The notes beneath the pieces are model-generated. The model was not told the origin of the DNA. It was given only the letters and a program-made list of their open reading frames with translations, and did not search any database. From NCBI GenBank assembly GCA_964019055.1, contig OZ025213.1:14760711-14824710 (forward strand): a stretch of 64,000 nucleotides of DNA, given 5' to 3'. Source of the stretch: Anthopleura xanthogrammica (Eukaryota; Cnidaria; Anthozoa; Actiniaria; Actiniidae). Position numbers and translations under genes: made by a program. Numbering within the stretch: position 1 is the first letter of the stretch; each line of letters opens with the position of its first letter. Below are positions 38,136 to 50,814 of this stretch, piece by piece.

Positions 38136-41133
38136 ATATAATATATAAATAAATATATTATCTAAACAATAGGCAATGCATTGCATTATCAACGACTAAA
38201 ATGATAATAAATTTAATAAATTCCTTTTTTAAATTTCTTACAAAGAACGCAAGGAAGTACATTTGTCGGTCGGAATATTTAGCGCTAAAAACGTAACATT
38301 GCTTTAATTTAGGTGGGTTATGCTAAACTATCCTTGCTAAACTACCTTGCGTTCTACAGAATTATGGTATAAGTGGATTTCAGATCAGTTCTCTTTCTGC
38401 CCGTGAGGGGTACGTTTCGTAAGCAGTCGTAATTGAAAAGGTTCCAGTTATTTATGGTTTTCGTCACTCAGTCTGATAAGACTAACTCACCATACTCTCG
38501 CTATAAAAAGAAATACACGGAATATATACACACGTTTATTAGGAACTTATAAAATATTAATTTCAATACCTAGGTCTACAGGTATGTAAAATGATTACAT
38601 CCCTGCCAGTGACACTATTTAAATGTTGCATGCTTTGAGACATCAATGAATTTCAGTATCTAGAACAGACTCAAGCAAAGACCACTTTCCGTAATAAATT
38701 GCATACTAGTGATTTGGCTTTGAATAATAGAGTACTTTTTATAGCCCAAGGCTGGAATTAATTTATTTTGGTTTTTGACTGTATCTTAATTTTGTGTTGG
38801 TAAAAAAATAAGGAAATTCACGATAATCAGACACTGACATCCACGGCAACACTTCGATATCATTAGATACATACTGGTTTGCATGGTAAATACATTAAAG
38901 TAACGAATTGCAGCATTTTATGTACCGCATACCTTTGCCGATTTCAATCCAGTTCATTTCGCTCCGATATTTCATTATTTCAGTCTGACTTCAGAAAATT
39001 CATTTCATATTAAATTTATGATAACTGCTGGTGTGAGCCAACTGATGAGAATGGTTTATAAGCAGAAAAAATGATATTGTGTTTTTATTAAAAACACAAC
39101 CCTATGAAAATAGAAATAATTGAAAAAATTCACACCAGGCTTCTTGTTGGCTAACAAATTCGCCAAACGCTTTCAATTTCTTCTTATTCACATTTAATCA
39201 ATTATGTCTCTGTAGATCATATAACATGGACACACACACACACACACATATATTTATAAACGTTTATCACCACAGATTTTTAGGATAACTTTAAATGCAG
39301 AAAGGAAAGAAAGCCGCTATTCCTTGTTTTGACTTTTTGGAAATGATTTCATAAAATTATAAAATGGAAGTATAGGATAGGATTGACTTTATATATTCAA
39401 ATATAAATAGACAGGTAAAAAGTAAAAAAATAATCAAGAACATTATTTTGTCATGGCTATCATCGCTTACTATAAGATGCGTCTAGAACATTCTCCTACG
39501 GCACATTTTCTTTTATCCTGCTGAATGTAAAATCAAGATGGTTCAGTTCATTAGAAAACCGCTTATTACACTACATTTATTGAGGCACTCCGGCAATTCG
39601 TTCATAAGAATTACAAGTTTATCTTATCTTTAGTGAGTCCGTAGCTAAAACATTATTTTAGCAGGTGAAACATGTCTTTTTTCAGTTTCTCTTTTAAAAA
39701 TTCATTTATAGCTTTATTGAGATGATTCGTTATAATTTATTTAGGTAAAGAATATTATATAGGGATGAGACGCCTTATCTTTGCACGTCTAAATAGCTAC
39801 GATCAAAGATTACAACTCGACCGATTTTATATTGTGTACGGGAAGGAACACAATCCTAAGAATAATCTAAAACGTTCAATCAGATGGCATTGGCACATCA
39901 TATTAACTGAAAGGAAGAACTCATGGAAAACTGCTCTATCAGCCAATATCAGGTGAAACGAGAAGGAAGCATAAAATATTCTTTGAAAAAAAATAGACAA
40001 AAATAATGAAATAAGACACAAAGTAAAATTCATCATATAAGAAAGGTATTTCATAGCCTGAAACTGACAACTTATGAATCTGTATTCCCCGGCTACGAAA
40101 TATGCGGTGAAAACGACATGTTATATACTGACTTACCAAAATAGAACAGAACAATGTACAGAACTGACGATAGTAAAAAATGCTTAGTGTCCTCGATCCG
40201 GCAGACACAAAAATTTTCAATAGCAGTCTTGAGGAATTCCCTACAATCGCGCAGTCCTTGGAAAGATTTGTCGATCAACATCATTTGTTCCCAATATAAT
40301 TATGCAAATAATGTGTAAATGAGGTTGCTGTGATTACTAGATTAATGTTTTAAGGAATTATAACGAATGAAAATAATAATATGAATGGCAACTATCACAT
40401 TTCGGTCATAACTCACTTGGAATTTAAAAAAAGTGCCACAAACCTGGTTTTAAAGGTTGTGCAGGCCTTGTATTGCATGCCACGAAAATATATTGAACAG
40501 CTGATAAGGTATAAGTGTATATTTTCTTAATTGCACACCAGTCTTAGGGATTTTGCGATAACCCATTTGGCTCGAAAGCACTTTATCATAGTGTACCAGA
40601 GTTCACTAGAAATAATTAAAAATTTTGTTCATTGAAGCCGCTTTGAATTTTTTTTGCTTTACTGATCGGAAGCTAATGGTGATATTGTGATTTGAAAATG
40701 CAAATAGTCTCTTATACAAACTGACAAATACTTTTATAATCAAGGAGCAACAATAGTATACCAGGGGATAGGATAATCGGCCGATGTAAAGGATGCAACA
40801 CTTCTACAGATATCATTAAATATTGTTTTATGTTCATGTGGGTGATATTCAATTTTTAACCAATCATCTTCTAGATGTTATTTAAGACTTTTTATTCAAA
40901 AATAAAGGTATATGGAAATAACTCTGATTTATTTCAAATCGTTTGCTTAAGTAGAATGGTATTAAGACCATGAAGAAGACCATGCAGGATGTACAAATTA
41001 TGTTTTTTCTATTGTCTTTTCTAGCTATCCCCCAATTCAACATCATTCAAATCTAATAACATTGAAACAACGATTTAGGATGAGAGCCTCTCAGGAACTG
41101 AAATGTGAAATAATATCAACATTAGAATAACCT

Positions 41134-41286
41134 ACTTTCGATATTCTAGTTGTGTGATCACGCACAAATCAATTCAAGACGAGGCTCCGGGGAAACAATG
41201 GAGTAATCCTAATATATTCTTTTGTTTCAACGGAGCCTCGCCTTGAATTAATTTGTGCGTGATTCTTCAATCAGAATATCGAAAGT
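41134..41286. mobile_element. Fold-back element, 153 bp
   Basis: ACTTTCGATATTCT...CACGCACAAATCAATTCAAG and GAGGCTCCG pair with the complement at the right side (CGGAGCCTCG...AATTTGTGCGTGATT...AGAATATCGAAAGT) over roughly 58 bases with few mismatches. Confidence 0.85.
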
Positions 41287-42899
41287 TGGCTATTTGCGCC
41301 CAATGTGATCATAAATAAAAGCTTGTAATCGCCACTTTTCAAACCAAGTTATTAGCGGCCGAGATGAAGAAAAGGGTTTTTCGGAACATTTTTCATTAAA
41401 TGTGCGCATACGACGTGTCATTTCCATCCTTGCTAGTTTGATTCATGACGCTTTCCTTGGTCCATTTATTTGCTTTATAGTAGTTATCAGCATCTCTCGT
41501 CTTTTGCATCGCAATTAACAAAAAGCTATGCTTCGTAATCATGGTTTGTTCGAAGGATCATGGGTGCGAAAGAGTTATTTAAAAATCAAATACTTTTCCA
41601 AGAGGAAAGTCTCAGATAAACTTGCCCGCGTTGGTTTATTTCCGCCAACGTGATTGGCTCTTGGCCATGTTTATATATGAGGCTATGTAAAACAGGTTTG
41701 TGACATTATAACTATTAGACATTACAAGGAATAATACTAATTGTAATAGTAATAGTAATAAAAATCAGGCGAGCAGCAACACTAATCTTGGGTTTCCTTT
41801 GTAATATATATGCCAGAATAAATCTCGATTTTTGTGAGTTTTGTTTTAAGGCTAACACTATAACTATTGTCATGATGAAAGTGCCGTTTAAAAAATTCAG
41901 AAAGGCATTTACAGTTTGCTGGTGGAAAAAGTTGGTCTTTTATTTTATTTTGAAGTTTGTTCTTCGAATTTATCAAATAAATGGTTCGGTTTTTTTTGGC
42001 TTTTTATCTGCAAAATATCTCTTTTCTTGTCGCTCGCTTCGAACAGCCGTATGAGCTGATTTTCATAATTATCGTTCTAAAGTAGTTATAGCAAACACGA
42101 CTCGTCTATGAATATCCTGCCGAACTTCCGAGCATGCGCAGTGCCTTTTTCACCCATGTCGTCTGAATATGCAAATGTACGAAGGTAATTTTATCTCTCC
42201 AAATCTCCTCGAACCCTTAGTGCTCAAGACCTTCAAGTTCTTTATTTAAGGAAAACAATGGAATAGCTAGTGTTTGATGTAGGATGATATCTAACACTGA
42301 GCATGCGCACACACGGACATAACTTAAGAATCGAGGAAAGATGCAGGTTGAAGTAAAATAATAAAATAAACGCCTAAACTACACTTTCAATTAGTTAAAT
42401 CTTCATTTGAAGTAAGCGAGCCGAAATCGTAAACATAGTCAACTTGGCTTACTGATTAGTCACTCTTCAGGAACATAAAAACCAAAAGCCTGGCTTCGCT
42501 TTTTAGAGAAACTACAAGCAAAACTCATAGTGGGTCGCGGTAAAAATTATTATATCGATGAATTAAACTGTGTTTCAGTTTCCGCTTTTTACTGCTACCC
42601 GTCCATAGTTCATCTTACCAGTTTTAGATTGAGCATTTAAAGTGAAGATCTACGCACGTGGAAATCTATATGTGTGCCGGAAATGTCACACGGCAAGAAC
42701 GCTAAAAGGAACTTTGAAATGTTGTTTTTAAATTTATTATAGCCAACTACGAGTAGTGTCAACTTCCATTTTTCAATTCTGCATAAATCATATATTTTAG
42801 GATTTTTAGTTTTTAGGATCTATTGTAATTTGGAAAAACCTGTAATATATTCCTACCCTCTCTAATTTTAGAAAAATTACTGAACCTCTCACTGATTCG

Positions 42900-43112
42900 T
42901 TAACTCACTTTTGTTTTAATGGCTCTGCCTGTCTCACCAATTAGACATATCACACTCCCTACATACATGGGATAGCATAAATCACTCGACGTGCGCTTTA
43001 AAAACTTCGCGATGTCATTAGGTTTAGGAAGCCTATTTCTAACGTTAAGGTATGGTCTGATATAACATGTGGTGTTGTATTCTTTCTGTGACAAGACATC
43101 AACATGCACCAT
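42900..43112 (-). pseudogene. Retroelement relic with GIY-YIG-like motif
   Basis: The minus-strand frame ends in MYVGSVICLIGETGRAIKT, which resembles the YVGETGRSLKTR core found in GIY-YIG or reverse-transcriptase-linked segments of invertebrate retroelements. There is no surrounding intact domain and it is likely a decayed fragment. Family assignment is tentative. Confidence 0.4.
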
Positions 43113-43419
43113 CAGGATTGGGGGTATTTGTCTTATCCTGGTTATCGTGGTGTAGATGAAGGTCCCTGATCATAAAGACACCTTGGAAACAAGGTACTAA
43201 GACAAAGAAGATGATAAATCAAACTATTGACCAATTGAGTAACTATACTTTGTGTACCAAGCAAAAAAATGGAAACCTGTCACTGTTGCAGATTGCCTTT
43301 CATTACATACGACATCGAACAATCTGTTAGGCCCATTCCAGCGGGCCTATAAAACAGAATACTCAAGTGAGCTACTCCTGGGAAACTGAATATAGCACTG
43401 ACTGGAGATCGGCTCCGGA

Positions 43420-43680
43420 TTCCAACAATGTTGTATAAATTATGCTGTTTTTCTTGATTTCAAGAAAGTTTTGGACTCCCATTAACCACACTATTCTTTA
43501 TACTAGAACAAAATCACAATACGAGGAGTGGCTGACGATGTACGACTTTGGCACAGAAACTATCTTACTGATCGTGCATAATTCACTACATTCTCGAGTA
43601 TGAAAAAAGTTACTTCTTTTAACCCAAAAGGATCTGGGTAAGCACCAAGTTTGTTTTCCATCTTGTGGAACGACCTAATA
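43420..43680 (+). pseudogene. Non-LTR reverse transcriptase relic
   Basis: The plus strand reads AVFLDFKKVLDSH (compare the LDFKKAFD motif of LINE reverse transcriptases), then NYLTDRA, then FNPKGSG and a LWNDL-like word, in reverse transcriptase order. Several stops interrupt the frame. A dead fragment. Confidence 0.6.
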
Positions 43681-43721
43681 ATCGTTGATTACTGGTGATA
43701 ATGTACGTACGTAAATAAGTA

Positions 43722-43800
43722 AGTAAACTCTTTATTTCAAGAAGGTGGCACTAAATAGCGAAAGGGCTAATAAACTTGTGGCCCTCAAAACATGTGGCCC
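43722..43800 (-). mobile_element. 3' end of a non-LTR retroelement
   Basis: The minus strand reads GAGGGCCACAAGTTTATTAG...CGCTATTTAGTGCCACC, then AAATAAAGAGTTTACTTACTTA, ending in a short TTAC-type repeat. The block is homologous to 54073-54130 on the plus strand, which follows a recognisable LINE C-terminus. Confidence 0.65.
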
Positions 43801-43852
43801 TTAGCTTGTTGTACACTGATGCTAACACAACAATATTCACCACTGAATCAAA

Positions 43853-44340
43853 CACCACTCACTATTTAAGTTTCACTTGATAACTACAAATGAAGACACA
43901 AGACGCAGTTCTAGTGAGCTAAAATAAAGAGAAGGGAATAAGATTTTACCACTCACCATTTAAGTTTCACTTGATAACTACAAATGAAGACACAAGACGC
44001 AGTTCTAGTGAGCTAAAATAAAGAGAAGGGGAATAAGATCTTACCACTCACCATTTAAGTTTCACTTGATAACTAAAAATGAAGGCACAAGACGCAGTTC
44101 TAGTGAGCTAAAATAAAGAGAAGGGGAATAAGATCTTACCACTCACCATTTTAGTTTCGCTTGATAACTACAAATGACGACACAAGACGCAGTTCTAGTG
44201 AGCTAAAATAAAGAGAAGGGAATAAGATTTAACCACTCACCATTTTAGTTTTGCTTGATAACTACAAATGAAGGCACAAGACGCAGTTCTAGTGAGCTAA
44301 AATAAAGAGAAGGGAATAAGATCTTACCACTCACCATTTT
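43853..44340. repeat. Tandem repeat, about 95-bp unit, five copies
   Basis: Each unit runs ACCACTCACCATTTAAGTTT...CTAAAATAAAGAGAAGGGGA, with a period of 94-96 bases and few substitutions. The array starts 50 bases after the retroelement 3' end. Confidence 0.93.
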
Positions 44341-44360
44341 AGTTTTATGAACCTAGACCT

Positions 44361-44689
44361 CAATTGCCCTATTTCATTATGACGTCACTGCTTGTTTATG
44401 AGGGGGAAGAATCATCTAGAACAATAGAAATTAGAACAAAATTGTTTCTGCTAAGAAAAGCCTATTCTTAACTAGTTGGTCTGGTTTCCAAATATAAGGT
44501 GTATCGATGTTAAAGAAATAATATTTATTAAATTTGATGGCTGTTAGCGGTTTTCTTTGTTCTATAAAACGCATTTTACATCAATTTTCTTTGTTTTGTT
44601 GCTGTTTTGTCCCCCTCTCATGACCATGCTCCTTAGTGTTTAAACAATACGTTGTTTTGATGTGACATCATAATGAAATAGGGCAATTG
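44361..44689. mobile_element. MITE with CAATTGCCCTATTTCATTAT ends
   Basis: The left end CAATTGCCCTATTTCATTAT continues as GACGTCAC; the right end GTGACATCATAATGAAATAG continues as GGCAATTG. The arms are complementary over 28 bases with one mismatch. About 330 bp, non-coding. Confidence 0.85.
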
Positions 44690-45130
44690 TATGTTGCATT
44701 AGTTGTAATAAGGTGGGACTATATCTGGGGTGGGTGAGTGGGGCTTATGATTGGGTTAGGATATTTGTGTTATTAGCAATAATTTAAGTCAATGTTTTTG
44801 AAAAGTATCATGATGACAAACTCTTTGGACCCCGATTGCAAAATGTTTTTGAGGCCTAAGCACAGGTAGCCCAAGCTGGGTTTCTGTGGTGTCATATTAT
44901 AAGAAAATGTATGGGGAACTATAAAAAACCTCAATAAAATCGTCAAAATGTGAAATAAAGTAAAGAAATCTTAGCTAACCTTTAAGAAGTTATATACCTC
45001 TATCGCCCTGCCTGGTTAGAATTCGGATTAAGCCAGTTTTAGCATTTTTTTTCCTCCACTGTTAAGAAAGAAGAGAAGGTCACTCAGGATCCCAACAGCA
45101 ACCCATCACAAGTTTCAACTCCTCATAAGT

Positions 45131-45637
45131 CTTCTAATTCCTGTTCGATCACCATAATTTCTTCATATCCCCTCTCTCACATCCCTATAGAGCCCAGAAA
45201 GTCAACTTAGGAGTTAGTCCGACCCTCGGGTCGGTTGCCGAAGGAAAGCAGTTGAAACCGTGTACAGTTAGCCCGGTCCACTGGTCAACACAAGTGAGGT
45301 AGTGACTAAATACTGGTGAATTTCATGGCTCAAAAAGCTGCGGACTAACTTCTAAGTTATGTATTTCTTCATATCCCCTCACTCACATCCCTATAGAGCT
45401 CAGAAAGTCTACTTAGAAGTTAGTCCAACCCTTGGGTCGGTTGCCGAAGGAAAGCCGTTGAAACTGTGTACAGTGAGCCCGGTCCACGGGTCAACACAAG
45501 CGAGGTAGTGACTAAATACTGGTGAATTTCATGGCTCAAAAAGCCGCGGACTAACTTCTAAGTTGACTTTCTGAGCTCTATAGGGATGTGAGAGAGGGGA
45601 TATGAAGAAATTATGGTGATCGAACAGGAATTAGAAG
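45131..45637. mobile_element. Fold-back element with internal tandem duplication
   Basis: Outer arms of about 80 bases (CTTCTAATTCCTGTTCGATC...TCCCTATAGAGC) are inverted at the right side. The interior holds two copies of a roughly 230-bp module beginning TTCTTCATATCCCCTC and including GGGTCGGTTGCCGAAGGAAA. No coding capacity. Confidence 0.85.
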
Positions 45638-46301
45638 AATATCTCTTAAACGAGAAAATTTATGAATAACTATATATAATTTGGAGAAGATTAATTGGCA
45701 TCATTTTTAAAATCAGCAGTTTCAATAAGTGCTCAGTTTCTTACTTTTTAATATTGTTGTTAACTTTGACAGAAGACCTGCCCTTATAGGGTTATAGCCA
45801 TGATTAAGAGAACATATTTTTCGTTCATGAATATGATCTATATGCAAATGCAACTGTTGATGAAACAGTCTAAAGGTTTCATACAACTCGATATACCTTT
45901 TTGAAGACACGTTTGTGCTGAGGGATCAAAGCCATCCAATAGTTTGATGTTGAAGGTGACATGGCCTGAAATTATTTACATATTTGTAAATGTGTTATAT
46001 TTTATATTACGAAGTACAATTTAAAATTCAGTTAAAATTCAGTACTGAAATTAGAATTAAGTAATTGGAAATCCATTTTTATATGTCCTGTTGTTGAAAA
46101 TCCCACATTTCGGATTCTATATTTAAACAAAGGATCTCCTATGTATCAGTGGCCGTAAGGGATTTTTGTGTAAAATCGTGAACAGGGTTTTCTAATTTTC
46201 ATGATCTGTAATGAGCATATTCTAAACTTCATGAATTTATTGTGAATATTCTTGAACATGAATATTTGATAATTTATCTTTTTTAATTTCCATGAACCAA
46301 T

Positions 46302-46328
46302 CAAGACCCCCCCCCCCCCCCCCCCCCC
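46302..46328. repeat. Poly-C tract
   Basis: A run of more than 20 cytosines in an intron of the ATPase-like pseudogene. Confidence 0.95.
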
Positions 46329-46843
46329 TTACCACGCCTGTCCTATCCTCAGCTTGTTTAATAAGTAATGAAAGCTCTTTCATTATAATAACTTATCATA
46401 AGCACTTCCATTTACCTGTAATAACTCTTTGGAACTGTTAGCCTCGTCTTCCAATGGGGGACTCAAGGGTTGCTGACTTTCTAAAGCTAGCGAATCAATA
46501 ATAATTATTATAGGTATTTTAAAATTTGTTTAAAATCTATGACTACAGTTTACACTTCCCCAGCAACATATTGTACTTTATAATTAGTGATGTAAAAAAA
46601 TTAATGCGTTAATTACCTTGGCATGCTTCCTTCACAGCTCTACTGAAGTGTGCATGTGGGTAGTTTCCATCCCTTGGCCATCTTGCAGAATTCAGCATTT
46701 CTATTTCTGATATTGTCGATTGTGCAGCTCTCATTTTCAGCAAAGACCATATAGCTATACTTGACTTGTTGTCTGTATCTTTTCTCATTTTTTCAGCAAC
46801 TTCCTGACAAGAAAAACTTTTTTAACATGTGGTACACAATACA

Positions 46844-46988
46844 CTACATTGCTAATACGAATTTTCTCTCATTCCAGTTAACTCATTTGGGCAAATTGGT
46901 GTTGCACCGCCACATTTTGTCTTATTAATTCAACAAATTTGCCCCCTGAGTAAACTGCAAGGAGAAAAAATTTGTATTAGCAAAGTAG
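46844..46988. mobile_element. Fold-back element in an intron
   Basis: CTACATTGCTAATACGAATT pairs with AATTTGTATTAGCAAAGTAG, with one further match across AGTTAACTCA and TGAGTAAACT. Lies in an intron of the ATPase-like pseudogene. Confidence 0.75.
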
Positions 46989-47288
46989 TATATTGGATCA
47001 CCTTGATGAGTGACAAACTAGTCATTTCATAGCATCATTAGTAATTTTTCTAAAATAATTTTCGTATTGCTAATCAGTTTCTTTAATGTAAATTAAGGAT
47101 AGCCAGTTTTCTTGAAACACATTTTGTACAACAATTAATAATGTTTGCACATTTAATTAAGTCTCTTGCAAAATTACCTTCATGGAAACCTGTGAGAAGT
47201 TTTCTAGAGCACTCGAGCATATTCCAAATGCTTCCACAAACTTCCCATCAGCCGAAACTTTGACTGTTAGATTCACCCATCTTAGCAC

Positions 47289-48430
47289 CTACATTAAAAA
47301 AGGAAATAATTTTATGTCCAATATTCTTTAACAATTATTGTATTGACAATTTCTAAAAAATTCAGAATATCAACAAATTAAACTTGCACATATATAGTGT
47401 TCACTAATTGTTTTTCCAATTGAGAAATATGACTGACTATACTTTAGCAAGGAATAATTACAAAATGTTCTTAGAAAGATATTTTACACAGAATTTAACA
47501 CTGATTCCAAAAATGAAAAGAAAAATGGGGTGTCCCGAGCTCGTTTTCGAGATAATGAATTTTGAATATGACCATCTTGACAAGTTTTCGAAAGAAAAAT
47601 GGCGGAAATCAAGCTTTGCACACAAAAATTCATAACTCAAAAATTAAAGAAACTCTGGAAGCAATTTTCTCAGGACATGTACTTAAGTAAAATAAGCTCA
47701 AAATTCAGCTTCTTGTTAGCTGAATCAACCGAAAATCGTACTCGAACAACAACAACAAAATCACTTAAAATGCTTTTTTTATAAGTTCTAATAATTACGT
47801 TTTTCTCAAACTTTCTCAAAAGATTGATTTTTACCTGTTGTTTTAGGAAATTCAAAGAAAAATATAGAGTCCCGTGCAAAATTCGGGGTGTTTGCCCTGT
47901 TCAAGTTCAAAACGTGTATGGTTCCTCAATAAAATTTTGAAGGTTGTTATGCGGTTTTGAGCGATTTTTGTGCGCACACATCATGGGCTCAAATTGAACG
48001 TTCAAAAGTAGTCATGCACCTTAATTGTGTAAATGATTTTAAAAAATCAACCTATAACATACAGCTATTTCAAAAAAAGGTTGTGTAAAGTTGTTGCACA
48101 TGTTGCATATAACCAAACATGAAATGTAAATGTATATAATTGGCATTAAATAAATATATTTGGCTCCATATCGTGAAGAGTTGCCCATATACTAGCTCCC
48201 TTGAATAGACCTAATTGTTTTGGCTTGGGAGTACATGTCCCATTAATTTCAGACCGCATGTCATTCTATTGAGAATAAGATACTTCTCCTGCGCAACAGT
48301 TCCTAAACAAAGAAATGATACTCTTGGAAATGACGTGGTCTGAAATGGGCAAACATACACCAAGTCAAAAAGGTATATATTCATGCTCATAATAACCTAA
48401 AATTATATTTTACATTGGTGGTCTCCTTCT
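47289..48430. other. Interval between exons of the ATPase-like pseudogene
   Basis: No exon recognised in this AT-rich 1.1 kb. A fold-back related to 36787-36890 lies near 48243-48352 (TTTCAGACCGCATGTCATT against GAAATGACGTGGTCTGAAA). If the pseudogene is really two genes, the boundary is here. Confidence 0.5.
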
Positions 48431-48591
48431 TTACTTTTGACAGAAGGCTTTTTCAAGCCTAGTCAAAATGTCGTCATCTTGTGGTTTTGGGGGCTCATTT
48501 TGCTTTACAACCTCCACAATCACATCAGCAAGATTGCTTTTTGAATTGACTGAGCTGTGAAACTAAAAATGCATAGTAGGGTTATATGGAT

Positions 48592-48790
48592 ATATATACA
48601 CCTACTTGCAAAAACGTTGTCATACAACATTTGAACATTTGTAGTTTCAAGATTAGGAATAAATTAAAAGTACAAAAGAAAGAGTTCTGCTTCAATGATC
48701 TTCTTTTGTACTTTTAATTTATTCCTAATCCACTAAACTACAAATGCTCAAATGTTGTATGACAACGTTCTTGCAAGTAGGTGTATATAT
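48592..48790. mobile_element. MITE with CACCTACTTGCAA ends
   Basis: TATATACACCTACTTGCAAA is matched at the right by CTTGCAAGTAGGTGTATATA. The arms run about 85 bases, through TTGTCATACAACATTTGA and the complementary TAAATTAAAAGTACAAAAGA centre. TA-rich flanks suit a Tc1/mariner-type insertion. Intronic. Confidence 0.85.
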
Positions 48791-49526
48791 TATATATATT
48801 CATAAACTGCACAATGTTAAATCTATAAGTCAAGTTGGATGCACATGCAAACATATCTTGATTTAATATTTATTTTGTTTATGCCTCCTATCTAACTATA
48901 GCCTTTATAGTTTGAATTATTGGTTACATACCAGTGCATAAGAAAATAGCACAGCAGCCATTCCCTTGTGCCACCTTGCATTGGCTGTATAATTCTGGTT
49001 GGAGTCTTGATAGTATAACATTAGATGGTGTCACAGGCATCTTTTGAAAAGTTGTCCCATATCTCTTGAAATTGGACAGCCCATGCATGCTAGTAGAACT
49101 CCCTGTAAAATATTGTTGAATTGTTTTGAGCTGTTTATATATGGATATTTCAATTCGTGTCAGTTTCTATCTATTATTCAATTCCCTTAGTGACCGGCCA
49201 CTATTTATAAGGGGGTGGGTGGGGGATTTGTGGGTGTGTGTAAACTTTTTCCCATGATCCACCCCTTAAAGTCTTAAATTCGATTGCTGGCCCACCTCCA
49301 TAGTATCCCTCTGCCTTTGTTAAAGCTTATTGCTTGGAGCTTATAGATGAACATTTTGGATTTAATAAACTTGTCTGATCATTGCATACAATGAGGTTCT
49401 TAAAACAATACTTACCCCCTCCCCCACATGACAAGAATTCTATTCATGACCCACCCCCATCCACTCCAAAAAATAAACATCTGACTCGATCCCCTCAAAA
49501 TTCCCCCACCCACTTAATATGCTATA

Positions 49527-49745
49527 TCTTAATACTCCCTTTTCGAGTTCTCTTTTACGCTGTGTTAGCCTCAATTGTGCGTAAATTATGCAGAAATTTA
49601 GATAAAACTCATGAAATTTCAAAGTATTTTTATTGTCTTTACACACAGATCTCTTGAATTTCCACGGGCTGTTACTGAATAAAAGAATATATTACACGGT
49701 TTTGAGGCTAACACAGTGTAAAAGAGAACTCGAAACTGGAGTATT
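49527..49745. mobile_element. Fold-back element, 219 bp
   Basis: Left arm AATACTCCCTTTTCGAGTTC...TGTGTTAGCCTCAA and right arm TTGAGGCTAACACAGTGTAA...GAACTCGAAACTGGAGTATT are near-complements over about 50 bases. Lies just next to a coding exon of the pseudogene. Confidence 0.85.
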
Positions 49746-49895
49746 GTTTTCATACCTTATTTTGAGCCACAATGCTTTTGATGCCTTCTCTGAGTTTCTT
49801 CTCGTCATCAGCAGAGAAAACCTCTTCCCCTCTGCTATACTCGATCACTATAACCCGGCCTTCAGTCCTTAAAAGAACAAAAAATACTATAATTT

Positions 49896-50136
49896 GAAAG
49901 GAGAACCAATAGAGTACTGATGACGTCATAAAAATGATTTTCGACTGTATTATAATTTCGATCTTCAATTTCGACAGAACATCGAGAAAGATGTTAACAC
50001 GCCAAATGAAATTTCCATGAAATTTAGCGTGCTAAAGTCTTTCTTGATGCTCTATCAAAATTGAAGATCGAAAATTGTCAAAAGCAAAATAATTATTTTC
50101 GTGACGTCACACTTCGGTACTCTATTAAGTATATAA
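49896..50136. mobile_element. Fold-back element with GAGTAC...GACGTCA ends
   Basis: AATAGAGTACTGATGACGTCA and the complement region TGACGTCACACTTCGGTACTCTATT face each other. The inside pairs through GATCTTCAATTT and AAATTGAAGATC-type words. Intronic. Confidence 0.75.
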
Positions 50137-50445
50137 TAGACTTTAACTGAATGTATATCAACATCCCTGAGCTCGAGCTCTAATACCCTTAGCACATTTA
50201 CAGTAATACCTTAATTTGTGAAACTATTTCATTCGAGGTCATTAGTAATGTCCCCTGGGGATTCATCAGTCCAGCCTTCTGTGAGCCCATAGAGAGCCCA
50301 CTTTGGATCTGTAGCAGGAGTTCCCCCAAATTTGATGTCAAAATGGGGTCATCTAGCACTACCACGAGTTTGGTCTTGGATAGGACATCTCTGATTACAG
50401 GCCTGAAAAATTACAGAGTTTAAATATATGGGAAACGAACCCGGG

Positions 50446-50814
50446 GGAGAATCCCTTATAAAAGGGGGCGGGGGTCCTTGTCATCCCTTTTAGGGTTTGA
50501 AATCAGTGTTTTGGTGCCGCTTAGGGTGATAATGATGAGAATGTCCACCAGCTGAGTTTTGTGGTCCCACTTAGGGTATGAGATCAACAAGTATGACGAC
50601 ATCGTCATAAACTCATACGAGCAGACAGCATTTGATGCTAGTATCAAAATACAAATAAAATCGAGAAACCGAATGAAAATGATACGTTATTGATTGGTCC
50701 CTCTTAGGGGTGAAATTTCATCACTGCCACGCCCATCATCTCAAAATACAGGTCCCTTTTAGGGGTCATTTTCAGAATTTCCGATGAGGACCCCCGCCCC
50801 CTTTTATAAGGGAG
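50446..50814. mobile_element. Fold-back element with GC-rich arms
   Basis: CCCTTATAAAAGGGGGCGGG at the left is the exact complement of CCCGCCCCCTTTTATAAGGG at the right; pairing continues through GGTCC. Between them is about 310 bp of non-coding DNA. Confidence 0.85.

Larger units (their letters stand above)
34883..42899. other. Gene-poor region
   Basis: No supported gene in eight kilobases. Contents seen: a GAT/AAT-rich stretch near 36600-36690, a fold-back near 36787-36890 (TTGCCCATTTCAGAC against GTCTGAAATGGGCA) with a relative near 48243-48352, the element at 37910-38135, a short CA tract near 39231-39250, the fold-back at 41134-41286, and the dispersed repeat near 42370-42655. Small open frames carry no domain signature. 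Confidence 0.5.

Noticed and set aside
43853..44340. CRISPR-like array of 95-bp repeats
   Set aside because: The repeats are contiguous with no unique spacers, and the genome is eukaryotic.
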